In this document: piece by piece, positions 21,189 through 31,070 of the stretch
Layout of the letters: each line of letters starts with the position of its first letter
Position numbering within the stretch: position 1 is the first letter of the stretch
NCBI GenBank assembly: GCA_000697335.1
Contig: JNEM01006747.1
Span: 1 to 48,677 of the forward strand
DNA from: Conidiobolus incongruus B7586
Taxonomy: Eukaryota; Entomophthoromycota; Entomophthoromycetes; Entomophthorales; Conidiobolaceae
Reading direction: 5' to 3'
DNA: 48,677 bases
Program-made: the position numbers and the translations under genes
Notes under the pieces: model-generated
The model's database searches: none
Seen by the model: the letters and a program-made list of their open reading frames with translations, nothing else
What the model was told of the DNA's origin: nothing

Positions 21189-23566
21189 TTTTTTTAAATT
21201 TAGCAAGGTAAATTGATGACGTACCAACTCAGTATTTATACTCAAATTGTGATTTAGTTATTTGTATTGAATTTTATTTTATTGGCTGATATAAAATCAT
21301 TAGATAATTGTTGAAAATTGTATAAATAGTTTTCTTTAGGATGAATAATATCAAAAGGAAAATAATGAATTTAAATATTAGACAAATTATTATTTTTTAA
21401 TTATATATAAATATATATTACTTATACTATATTATTACAGTAGACGTTTATTTTCAATATACTTCAATTTTATTAATCAGTTACAAATTAAATTTAATCA
21501 ACTAAGATTAAAACAGTCAGCTGACAAATTTGCCATTTTTGAATGTTCTTTACCCCACCCTGTAATAAATTTTGGGTATCCATACAAAAATATATATAGC
21601 AAATATCAGAATTAATATAACACAGCTGATATTTAAAAATTGTTCAATAATTAAATAATTTAATACATATATAAATATTCATCATCTACTTCATTTAATA
21701 TTTCAAAGGGTATTGTATTTTAGATTTACAGCATATATATTAAATTGACTCAATTAAAATACCTCTTTTCAAATATTTTCCTCAGTAAAAAATTAATTAT
21801 TAACCGATATTAAAATATTTTTTAAATTTTATGTTTTTATAACATCAAATCAAATTTTTTTTTCTGTTTTATTATCACTAATACCAATTAAAGTAACAAA
21901 TTATCCTTTAAGTGAAGAATTATTTTACTGATATATATCAAGTTTTATATTTTTATTTTCATGTCAAAATTTAATTTGAAAATATTATTTTTAATATTTA
22001 TTAATAATAAAATGAATTTATGATTAGATTTTTTCAAGATTACAGTGTAGTTTCATGAATAAGACAAAGTGTTATCCCATATTAGAAGCAGTAATTTTAT
22101 TTTTTATATTCGTAACTTGAGCTGAATTCATTTTTTATATAATTAGATTATAACTAAATAGATTATATGAGAATATATATATATATATATATATTATTAT
22201 CTTTTGAATAGTTTGTTTTTGAAATTAGAGCAAAACATTCCATAATAATAATAATTAGGATAGTTATATACAGTAAAATATACAAAAGATATTTTGAAAT
22301 CATTCCAATTCAAGTAATGGCATCGACATTGAACCTTGAAATACGTTAAGAAAATATAATAACTGAAGCAAATAATTAATATACAATTTACAATATTAAT
22401 ATGCTAAATTAAGCTTTGAGTCCAAATAATTGCTTAATCGATTATGGTCAAAAAATTTAAAATTAGATGAAAAATAAAATGCCAGTATATATACTAAATA
22501 AGATCAATTATTATTGAGATATATATAGATTCATTTATTCAGTGTATTCATAGAATGTTTATTATTGAATCAATTTGAATAGTAATTGTAATGATATTTT
22601 GAGTTCTTTGGGATTGTATATTAGAAACTATTATATCAAGAATAAGAAAGGTTTGTAGCGAATTTTTTGAATTAAAAAATTAATCAAATCGATAATGTAA
22701 ATATAAACATAATTTTTATAACATCAAGTAATATTTATCAAATATATAATATACTTAAGGTTTGATTTATATTGTATGATTTGACATAGCAGCAAAAATA
22801 TAATGTAAACCACTAAATGAAATGCTCCTCGCAAAGCTCTAAGCATCCTTAGATACTATCTGAATTTAAAATTTCAAAATCACAAATTCAGAACATTTCA
22901 AATTTTAAATTTATTATAGAATATATATTTGGTAATTTTTGTCATATTATAGCAGGTTATATAAGAATTGACTGGCTTTAATTTCCTAGATTAATTGTAT
23001 TCTATATGAGGTTAAATTATAAAATATAACTGAACTTGAAATTAAAATCTATTGAAAATGAATTTACAAATAATGTAGTACCAAAAAATAACCACTAGAT
23101 AATATATAAAATCAGCATTTATAATTAACCCCCCAGTATGCTCAGTTTTAGTACATTAATCAATGATCAATTAAAATAAACTATATCAAAATATTTTTAA
23201 ATATATTTAGGGTTTAATGTATTGAGTTAAATTTGGAGTTAAACGTTTTACTTTGTCAAATTGAATTTAATCAATTGGATACATAATTTTGATAGAATCG
23301 GCAGAAATATTAAGTTTATCAATTGTTTTTAATACTTTATAGGTGTTGATATTAGACGGTATCATAACTATTAAGAATTGATAATAAGAAATGTTGAATT
23401 CTAGATATTGATCGATAATTAATATGAAAAAACTGTAATGAAATGTGAAACCGAAAAACAAGGAATTGCAAACTCTGAAAATGGAATCAAATGAACGTTT
23501 GGAACGAAATTTAATTGAGTGAAATGAGTTGGAGTTTGAGAACAAAAATTTAAAACTTGTGGTGAT
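21189..23566. other. 2.4-kb AT-rich intergenic region
   Basis: I see no supported gene. The region lies between two genes transcribed away from each other (GFA minus, protease plus), so it should contain both promoters. An (AT)n run lies at about 22173-22195. A 92-codon minus-strand open frame (23267-23545) resembles nothing I know and is of a length expected a few times by chance in this much AT-rich sequence. Confidence 0.55.
22173..22195. repeat. (AT)n microsatellite
   Basis: Simple AT run in the long spacer ahead of the secreted protease gene. Confidence 0.85.
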
Positions 23567-23635
23567 ATGAATATAAAGAGGTGCTTCCTTCTTGATAAAT
23601 CATTACTCCCTCCTCTAATTAATTGTTTCTCTATA

Positions 23636-24640
23636 ATGAAATCGTCGTTGTTGAATTCTTTTATATTATATATCGTATCACTTCATGGTTTGGATTCGAG
23701 AATCAGAGATGATTTGAAGGAAGATCGCATTATAGGTGGTCAAGAAGCCAATCCCTTCTTTTACAGTTTCATTGCTTCCATTCAATACAAAGGTCATCAC
23801 ATATGCGGTGGGTCACTGATCTCCAATAACTGGATCGTGACCGCGGCGCATTGCACTATCCGAGATGCCGCCGACTTCACGGTGCATTTGCATCGCCACA
23901 ACCTCGCACTGTCCGACGCCAGCGAAAACGGTATCGTCGGTAGAGTTGTCAAACGCATCATTCATCCCGAATACAATCACGAGAATAATTTAAACGATAT
24001 TGCATTGTGGAAAATTGAATTCCCTAAGAAGCATATGCTCAGAAATATTCAGAAGGTCGAGCCCGATGTGGGAAGTTTTGCTGATAAGACAGGTACTATG
24101 CTTACTGCTATTGGTTGGGGTAAGACTCAGGTGCAGAGAGGTGTTAATGCTGCTAATGGTGCTGCTCATGTGCTCAATGAAGTTCAGGTGCCGGTAGTTG
24201 ATTTCAAATTATGTCAAGAGGAATACAACGTGATTCATGTTGATCTCAAACCCAAATATCAAGTATGTGCAGGCTATGACGAAGGTGCCAAAGACACATG
24301 CCAAGGCGACAGTGGTGGCCCTCTGATGTATATCAATGGAGGCACCGCAATCCTTGTAGGAATCACCAGTTTTGGCAAGGGATGTGCGCTACCCAAATTC
24401 CCAGGCATTTACACTCGTGTCGCGCATCATATCAACTTTATTAACGCCAGTCTCCGTGAAGACAGTCCTGATAGTCCTGGATTGGATGGTGTATCACCCG
24501 AAGAATCAATAGAATCGAATCTTGAAGAGTTATCGGAATCACCATCATCTCAACCAAATCAACTTTCAAAGAATCCTATGCGCCACAAATTGCATAAACT
24601 TATAATGGGACCACATCTTCATAAAACTCATTTTCAATAG
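23636..24640 (+). CDS. Secreted trypsin-like serine protease (S1)
   Basis: 334 aa from the ATG at 23636. The same frame is open from an ATG at 23567, but only the second Met puts a clean signal peptide (KSSLLNSFILYIVSLHGL) at the N-terminus, so I chose it. A short propeptide ends at the activation site DR|IIGGQEAN. The catalytic triad is visible: TAAHC, NDIALWK and GDSGGP. Asp six residues before the catalytic Ser (DTCQGDSGGP) predicts trypsin-like cleavage after Arg/Lys. Cys pairs match the standard S1 bridges. A tail of about 55 residues, Ser/Pro/Glu-rich and then Lys/His-rich, extends beyond the protease domain. Intronless and distinctly GC-richer than its surroundings. Trypsin-like proteases of this kind are expanded in insect-associated fungi and help digest cuticle or host protein; that role is inference here. 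Confidence 0.92.
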   Translation: MKSSLLNSFILYIVSLHGLDSRIRDDLKEDRIIGGQEANPFFYSFIASIQYKGHHICGGSLISNNWIVTAAHCTIRDAADFTVHLHRHNLALSDASENGIVGRVVKRIIHPEYNHENNLNDIALWKIEFPKKHMLRNIQKVEPDVGSFADKTGTMLTAIGWGKTQVQRGVNAANGAAHVLNEVQVPVVDFKLCQEEYNVIHVDLKPKYQVCAGYDEGAKDTCQGDSGGPLMYINGGTAILVGITSFGKGCALPKFPGIYTRVAHHINFINASLREDSPDSPGLDGVSPEESIESNLEELSESPSSQPNQLSKNPMRHKLHKLIMGPHLHKTHFQ

Positions 24641-25084
24641 ACGGTCATAAAATCATAGTTTTTTTAATTAATAAAATTATTCATTTTCATTATAATAAAC
24701 TCATTTCTGATATAGGTATAATTAAAATCGTAACAATTTTTTAAAAAAAAATTTTTTTTCATTAAACTTGAGGTGACGTTTTATTTAAGTTTCAAAAAAT
24801 TGTAAAAATTTCAAACTATTATAATGACGATCTTCTTTCTTTGATACAAACATTATAAAAATCTAAAAATATACACAATATCACAATATTAATTACTAGA
24901 AAAAATTTTTAGCTTATTAATGATTGATATTATGTATATACTCGAATTGATTCATTTTGTATTTTTTATTTTATAAAATATTTATTCAGAGAATACTTGA
25001 TTAAAATGATTCCAAATTTATGTATAGAATATATAGTGATCAAAATCATAGTATATTATATTCGAAAATTGATTTATTAAGTTA
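24641..25084. other. Convergent spacer with an A/T hairpin
   Basis: 3' flanks of the protease and the epimerase, which face each other. Near 24738-24760 an A-run directly followed by a T-run can form an A/T hairpin. No coding signal. Confidence 0.5.
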
Positions 25085-25786
25085 TTAAGCTTGTTCCAAT
25101 TCGACCAAAACACCACCACAGTCCTTGGGATGGAGGAAGATGACGGGCTTGTTGTGAGCTCCAATCTTGGGCTTCTTATCCAAACTTCGAATATTATTCT
25201 TGGTTAATTCTTCAAGAGCTTTGTAAACATCATCCACCTAAATAATATTAATAATTGTTTGTACTAAGATGATTTTTATGAATTATTTTACCTCAATACA
25301 AATATGATGAATCCCTCCAGAAGTATTTTTAGTTAAAAAATTTTGAATAGGACTCTTTTCTCCCAAAGGGTGTAAAAGCTCAATTTTAGTATTACCCAAA
25401 TTAATAAAGACGGTATAGACACCATGTTCAGGTAATGGCTATTGTTCCATATTAGTTAAATATTGTTATTAAATTTAGAGTAACTTACTTGAGTTTCACT
25501 CACTTCGGCGCCTAATACAGATCTGTAAAATTCTGTGGCTTTTTCCAAATTGGGAACGGCGATGGCTACATGGTTTAACTTGCCTAGTTGGAATACCTTG
25601 TATTAAGGAATATAATAGATTAATTTAAATTTTGAATTCGTTAGATGGAACATAAGAGTGACTTACCTTTTGAGGAACATCGTTTGGTACTACAAATTGA
25701 CGTTTAGTAGACGTAGAGAACTGAGAGCTGAAGATGGGTCTCTTAAATAACTGAGATCTAACGACTGATCTTGATAAATAGTGCAT
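25085..25786 (-). CDS. MCEE: Methylmalonyl-CoA epimerase, mitochondrial
   Basis: About 175 aa from four exons, each join in phase 0. The first ~35 residues (HYLSRSVVRSQLFKRPIFSS) are Arg/Ser-rich without acids, a mitochondrial presequence. The mature part is a vicinal-oxygen-chelate fold: LGKLNHVAIAVPNLEKATEF with the first metal His, NTKIELLHPLGEKSPI with a Glu ligand, SGGIHHICIEVDDV with a His, and GGVLVELEQA with the final Glu. Together with the HPLGEKSPI signature this identifies methylmalonyl-CoA epimerase, not glyoxalase I. The enzyme converts (2S)- to (2R)-methylmalonyl-CoA so that the B12-dependent mutase can form succinyl-CoA from propionate and odd-chain or branched-chain carbon. 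Dikarya use the methylcitrate cycle instead, so this points to an early-diverging fungus. Divergent from the small membrane protein gene. Confidence 0.9.
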
Positions 25787-26010
25787 ATTTTTAATAAGTT
25801 TTAATATTGTTAATTTTCGAAACTTTAAGTGAAAGAAATGATGATCACGTTATTAATTGAATTTTGCAAGTCATGTGTTTCAAAGTGAATATTCGATTCT
25901 CATTTAGTAAAATTCAAAATAATCCCATAAAAATAAAAGAATTGATTGCAAAATATAAGCTTTATTAAGTGTATTACTATCAAAATGAACATATCAAAAA
26001 TAACATATTC

Positions 26011-26485
26011 ATGATTAAACTACCTTTAAAAAAGAACAAAAAACCCAGAGCTCAGAGAATTGAACGCATCGCTGAGGAAGAATTGAACAAGCAGTATCCC
26101 AAGCCCAAGCAGTTTACTATCAATTCCAACGGTTCACAGCCTATCACAATGACTACATATAGTTCGGTTGAGTATAAAAATATTAAAAAACCAGTTCAGG
26201 AGAAGGATATTTTGGATAAAATTGATGATAGAATTAAGGTATTAATAATTGTATCGTTTGATAAATTTTTTGATATTGATTTTTTTAGGTATTAGAAAAA
26301 GGTTCCAGATGGCTAATAGGACCTCAGGGTAGATATCTGCTGGGAGGCTTGATATTATTCGGATTAGGTTCCACTTACTATAGATCAACACAGTTATCCA
26401 AAGTAATCTTTATTTTTTATTATATTTAATGTTAGTTATTAATGATGTTGTTTAGAGAGAGAATGTATTTAATACTCAAAATTAA
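26011..26485 (+). CDS. Unrecognised small single-span membrane protein
   Basis: 123 aa from three exons (26011-26238, 26289-26402, 26456-26485); joins are phase 0. I chose the ATG at 26011 because upstream in-frame codons offer no other ATG. The N-terminus is very basic (IKLPLKKNKKPRAQRIERI), followed by a polar stretch with a possible helix (KDILDKIDDRIKVLEKGSRW). One hydrophobic segment, GRYLLGGLILFGLGSTYY (about residues 88-105), precedes a short polar tail. The layout (basic N-terminus, single span, short tail) is common among mitochondrial inner-membrane assembly factors, and the gene is divergent from a mitochondrial enzyme. I do not recognise the family. Regular phase-0 introns support a real gene. 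Confidence 0.6.
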
Positions 26486-26736
26486 TAATTAATAAAGACT
26501 AATAAATCGTATTTATTAACACTAAAAATATTACTGATTACTGCATTAATTTGTGATTATTTGTTTACAATTTAAATTGAAATTCTTCATAATAATAATT
26601 CACATGATTTGATATTTATTTAAACATATGACTGGCATTAAATTTCATTACTGTTTTAATCCTTAAAAATTTTAATTCCATATTTTTGGTTGAATTAATT
26701 ATCATTTAACTTTATAATAGTTACTAAAATAAAGGT

Positions 26737-27719
26737 ATGACTAACAATACATTTAAAGACGAACTTCTAGATCGTCAAAAACTGAGTAGGGAATTGAAAA
26801 GTCAGAGTTTGCCACAATTTGTTACACCTACGATACAGAGTAATAGTGAAATTAGTGAAGCCATTCCTATGATAAAAACGGCTGTGGAATTTTTGAAGGC
26901 GCCCCAGTTCAAGCATTTGACTAATAGAGAGAAGGAGCAATTCCTATTGGGTAGAGGTTTGAACTGGACACAGATCGAATTGGCTTATAAATTGTTAGGG
27001 AATAGTCAATTGACAGTAAGTAATTAGAAATTTTTATAAAATTGTTGGTAATAATATTATATAATTTTTCTAGGATAAAAAATTTCCTATTGACGAGTAA
27101 ATAACATTAAATATCAATTATAAGACTCATAGCTAATTCAATTTATAGTTTTTTAAAATCCGAATTAAACCAATTACCCAAATTACCACCCCGTATCGAA
27201 TATAACCCGAATCAACTAACAGTACAGCAACCTTCCAAAAAGTCCTTGTGGCAATCGATCATTCAAACTATCAAGTGGCTGAAACCCTTCGCTATCGGTA
27301 GTGTCGTTGTGTATTTGGTCGTGACTTATACGATTATTCCACTTTTGAAACAGTACTCCATACGTCTTAAAAGACTAACGGACAGGAAAGAGAATTATAG
27401 GAAATTGTACAATTTGTGTCAGAGTCAAGTGCACGGTTATCATCAATCTACGTCTGATCAACAACAATTGAAAGTTAATGATAATGCGAAACAGAAGGAA
27501 CGCGATTTACAAGATTTGATATTATTACGTGAGGAAGGTGTACCTAAATTAATGAGACAATTCAAAGACTACAAGAATTATTTAGAATTGGAAAAGGGCA
27601 AGTATAGTTCTGACTATTATTCTAAAGACTATTGGAGTTACTCCAAAGTACCAGGTGCGAATGTCAAGTCCGAACTCAGAAGTTTCAAAGGATTCGTATT
27701 AAACTCCAAAAATTTTTAA
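26737..27719 (+). CDS. PEX14: Peroxin-14 (Pex14) docking protein
   Basis: Predicted 290 aa from three exons (26737-27015, 27074-27096, 27149-27719), the middle one only 23 nt; all joins in phase. Residues about 43-92 match the Pex14 N-terminal domain: IPMIKTAVEFLKAPQFKHLT followed by EKEQFLLGRGLNWTQIELAY, the helical bundle that binds the WxxxF/Y motifs of Pex5. A Pro-rich linker (LNQLPKLPPRIEY) precedes a hydrophobic segment (FAIGSVVVYLVVTYTIIPLL) that fits the membrane-associated part. A long Lys/Gln/Glu-rich coiled-coil-like region follows (KRLTDRKENYRKLYNL). Pex14 docks cargo-loaded Pex5/Pex7 at the peroxisome membrane and forms part of the import pore. The gene stops 36 bases before the F-box gene's stop on the other strand. 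Confidence 0.78.
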
Positions 27720-27755
27720 TAAAGGATATTCATATATGTTATTTATTGAATATAC

Positions 27756-29174
27756 TTAGTAGACTTTGGTATTGGGAAGTTCTTCAGTTAATTTGGCTTT
27801 TAAATTGGTTGTGGATTCTTTACATCTGAGATATAAGACATCTAAGTGAATGAATTGTTTTGTCCCAATTTGATTGGCATCACAAGCGTGAATGTTTTCT
27901 AACAAAAGGGTCTTTAATCGGTTGGCACATTGCCACTGAGATTCGAAATGTTTTAAGTAGAAATCACATCTTAAATTGAGTTCCAAGTATTGGAGTTCTT
28001 TACCATATTGACGAATATATTCAATACCTATGTGACTGACATTCACCCATTCGAGTTTTAGAGTATTGAGATTGATGCAGTGTTTCATGAGACTTTCGAT
28101 GATCTGGTCATTGATTCCTTCTACCATGGATAATTCACAATGCTTTAATTGGTTGCAATTCTGAAATACTTTGGGTAAGTGCTCGGAGTCTATCTTGCAA
28201 TTAGTTAATTTCAACTGTTTGAGATGGGATAATTGTGCTAATTGTAATAAACTAATATGATCTAGGTGCAAGTCACTCAATTCTAAGTCACATAAATTCG
28301 GGTTACTTCGGAATAATTCTGAGAGGCTTGAACTCCAATCATTGATAAAATTGTAGCAATAAAAGTTAAATGAACTAAAATGAATGGGGTTAGGACAATT
28401 ACACCAATGACCAAATTCGTGAATGGTATCATCTGCTGAAGGAGTCAACAGTTGCGCGTTTTTAAATGGTAAAAACGTCAATTTCCGCAAATTAGTCATA
28501 TTGTGGCATATTTGGGCCATGGTCTCAATTTCCAAACGATGTAACTTAATATTCAATTCTTCCAACTGAGGGTTATTCAAAATGAGACTAATGAATTGAT
28601 CATGCATGCCAGATGGAATTCGGGTCAATGTTATCTTATTCAAATTCTTAACCTTAAATAAATGGGTTGAATACAATGGCATTGGCATGGAGAAATGATA
28701 CTGGCAATACTCAATATCTAAACATTTCAAATTAAAAAAATCATTGAGATCGATACTCTCAAAGTTCATCTCTTCCATATTGGAACACCGACAAATTGTC
28801 AACCTATTGCAATACTTAAACTGTTTTAGCATATTCCATCTCTCCTCAGTAATTGGTCCCTCAATTGTAATATCTCTAACACTCTCTTTATGATTTAAAT
28901 AACATTTCAATTTGGAATCGCCCACTTTTAAAATCTTGTCATTGCATTTGACATTTTGGTAACATATAAACCGACTGTTTAGACTGAGCTCTCTGAATAT
29001 GAGCTCACTGCTGATACGGTTCCAAAGAGTATTAACCAACCTAAAGCGAAAGAGATCTTTGTAATGGCAACGTTCGAGAATATACCGAATAATATCGGGC
29101 TCTTGAAATATAGAATACTGAAAGTGTTGCGCTGAATTAGATCGAATAGGTGTAATAGCTGTGGTAGTTATCAT
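27756..29174 (-). CDS. F-box / leucine-rich repeat (RNI-like) protein
   Basis: Intronless, 472 aa. An F-box-like segment lies near the N-terminus (EPDIIRYILERCHYKDLFRF, then RLVNTLWNRISSELIFRELS, about residues 24-65). The rest is a run of irregular LRRs with repeating 'L..L.L..C' spacing (PNLCDLELSDLHLDHISLLQ, LSHLKQLKLTNCKIDSEHLP, CINLNTLKLEWVNVSHIGIE). Such proteins usually select substrates for SCF ubiquitin ligases through the LRR face and bind Skp1 through the F-box. Here the F-box lacks some consensus residues, so Skp1 binding is inferred. Families of diverged F-box/LRR proteins are large in some early-diverging fungi. No close functional homologue is recognised. Confidence 0.8.
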   Translation of the reverse strand: MITTTAITPIRSNSAQHFQYSIFQEPDIIRYILERCHYKDLFRFRLVNTLWNRISSELIFRELSLNSRFICYQNVKCNDKILKVGDSKLKCYLNHKESVRDITIEGPITEERWNMLKQFKYCNRLTICRCSNMEEMNFESIDLNDFFNLKCLDIEYCQYHFSMPMPLYSTHLFKVKNLNKITLTRIPSGMHDQFISLILNNPQLEELNIKLHRLEIETMAQICHNMTNLRKLTFLPFKNAQLLTPSADDTIHEFGHWCNCPNPIHFSSFNFYCYNFINDWSSSLSELFRSNPNLCDLELSDLHLDHISLLQLAQLSHLKQLKLTNCKIDSEHLPKVFQNCNQLKHCELSMVEGINDQIIESLMKHCINLNTLKLEWVNVSHIGIEYIRQYGKELQYLELNLRCDFYLKHFESQWQCANRLKTLLLENIHACDANQIGTKQFIHLDVLYLRCKESTTNLKAKLTEELPNTKVY

Positions 29175-29961
29175 GCTTATAGATCACTAAAATAAATGCT
29201 CTCTAAGTTGAAAAGATAAAGAGTGACTTTTATAAATTTTCATATGTAAAAATTTAAGTTCAATTTAAGACCCTTTTCATCATCATAATATTAGTTGATA
29301 AAAAATGACTCTCACACAATCAACTCTTATCTTCAACCAATCACAACTTTAGAATTCTGATTAAACTTATTCAAATGAATAAAAATAGGACAATTTCAAA
29401 CTTGGACCTTATATTTAAGTCACTCTAACCTAAATTTTTGGTAATCGAAAAATTACCTGAAATTTGATAACTTGATGTGTTTATGGTAATTGGTTGATTT
29501 TAAAGTGACTTCAATTTCAGTTACTAACGAAGTGTAAATTAATTTTTGTGTTAGAATTATGATCTTTGGATTTGAAAAATTTGATATGAAATCATTGGCG
29601 TGTTAGAATGTAATCAGAGATTGGATGAATATTAAAATCTAAAACTTGCTATCGTCTTTGGAATTATTGAATTTCAGATGGTTTTCATAATTGATAACGA
29701 TATAAATGTGTTGAAAAAACAAATAGGTAAGATGCTATTATTATTTCCTGTGGATGATATTATCAGTGATTAAAAGATTTACTAGATTCAAATTAAACTT
29801 GTTACTAAAGTACTTTTTTGATAATTGACTAATGAATACAATATCGTTAAAAATGATATCACGATTATAAAGGCTTGAATAAAAATGAAATAAATACAAA
29901 TAAACTGTGATAATTATCAGACATCAAAAATAAATAAATCCTTTTAATAATTATTTAATAA
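29175..29961. other. Intergenic region with a CCAAT element near the F-box promoter
   Basis: CCAAT at 29337-29341 (in CTTCAACCAATCACAAC) lies about 165 bases before the F-box gene start and is probably part of its promoter. The remaining sequence shows no coding signal on either strand. Confidence 0.4.
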
Positions 29962-30645
29962 TTATTGATCTAATTTGCTCTCCAACTTCTTTACCAAATC
30001 CTCAAATAAACTCTCACTCAACAAAAATAAGCCGTTGGAACTGACAATTCTATGCGACGGCATCCTCTGATAACTTTTGGGATCAATTTTGCCATTCTGG
30101 ACTAATAAACTGCCAAAAATATCTTCGGGTAGAGGGATTCTACCCCAAGGAGCGGGATTGCGATTATCTATAATGGATCAATAATAAGTTAACTGTATAT
30201 TATAATATATAGTTCATTTTTAATTACCAGGTACATGTAACCACCCCTCCTTCTGGTATTCCGCGAGAGCTTTCAACTGTGCATCCACATCCACAGCGGA
30301 TACGGCTAATGAAGAATGTAAAAATTTTGTGAATTTATCATTTTCGACGAATTGTCGTGGATCAATGGTTGTAGCTCTTAATCCTTGCAACTGCTGGGTA
30401 GTGGTTCCAATGTAGAAAATATCCATAAGTTTGGTTTTGGTTTGAATTTTCTGAGGATTTAGGAAACTAAGATAGATTTTGCTTGAATCGGTGGTCGGGT
30501 AGTAGTAGAGACCTTGGTATTCAGGATCTTTTTTGACTTGCTCCAATTGTAGAGTACTGACGGCAACTGAATACCATCTCTTCTGAAGGGTTTTTAATAC
30601 CGTGTTAATTTTAATTGTTTGATTGATGGTTGATACTCTGAACAT
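29962..30645 (-). CDS. Uncharacterised conserved fungal protein, probably mitochondrial
   Basis: Predicted 207 aa from two exons (30228-30645 and 29962-30167), phase 1 join. The N-terminus (FRVSTINQTIKINTVLKTLQKRWY) is Arg/Lys/Thr-rich with no acids and looks like a presequence. The body includes QGLYYYPTTDSSKIYLSF. The second exon has a striking conserved-looking block: APWGRIPLPEDIFGSLLVQN, then MPSHRIVSSNGLFLLSESL. I recall fungal hypothetical proteins with the 'PEDI(F/I)GS(L/V)LV...MP(S/T)HR(I/L)V(S/T)SNGLF' pattern but no established function, so I give no symbol. No catalytic motif is evident. Confidence 0.7.
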
Positions 30646-31070
30646 TTTTAGATTATTGATTATTATTCATTGATGATTCATTCAAAGAAATCAATAGCCC
30701 AAGTCACCATATAGTATTAAGTTAATTGAAAAAACTTATGGGATAAATTTAGCAATCGGTTATTGAACAGAAATAATATTGTAATATATTGATTATATAA
30801 CCTTAATCAATAATTTTTTTAGAAATATCAATTATTTTGAATTTAAAGCCAATGAAATATATAATGATCAATATATCAAACGATAAATGTTCAAAGATGC
30901 TCAATATCAATACTTGAAATTCTCAGATCTCCACCAATCCCACAATCATTCCAACTATTTTTCTAATATAAACCAACAACCTTCGAAATATATAAAAAAA
31001 TTCAACTCTAATTTTGTTTAAAATTAAAATTTTATAATATTTTAATAAAAAGTAAAAAAATTAAAATATA
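30646..31070. promoter_or_regulatory. Divergent promoter region of the fungal protein and MetAP1 genes
   Basis: 425 bases between divergent starts. A C-rich patch (30925-30985) followed by a TATATAAAAAA-type run at about 30989-31000 lies 70-80 bases before the MetAP1 ATG, a plausible core promoter. No other structure seen. Confidence 0.35.

Noticed and set aside
23267-23545. 92-codon minus-strand open frame before the protease gene
   Set aside because: No recognisable motif, Phe/Ile/Ser-rich like translated AT-rich DNA, and a rough estimate from base composition predicts a few frames of this size by chance in the window.
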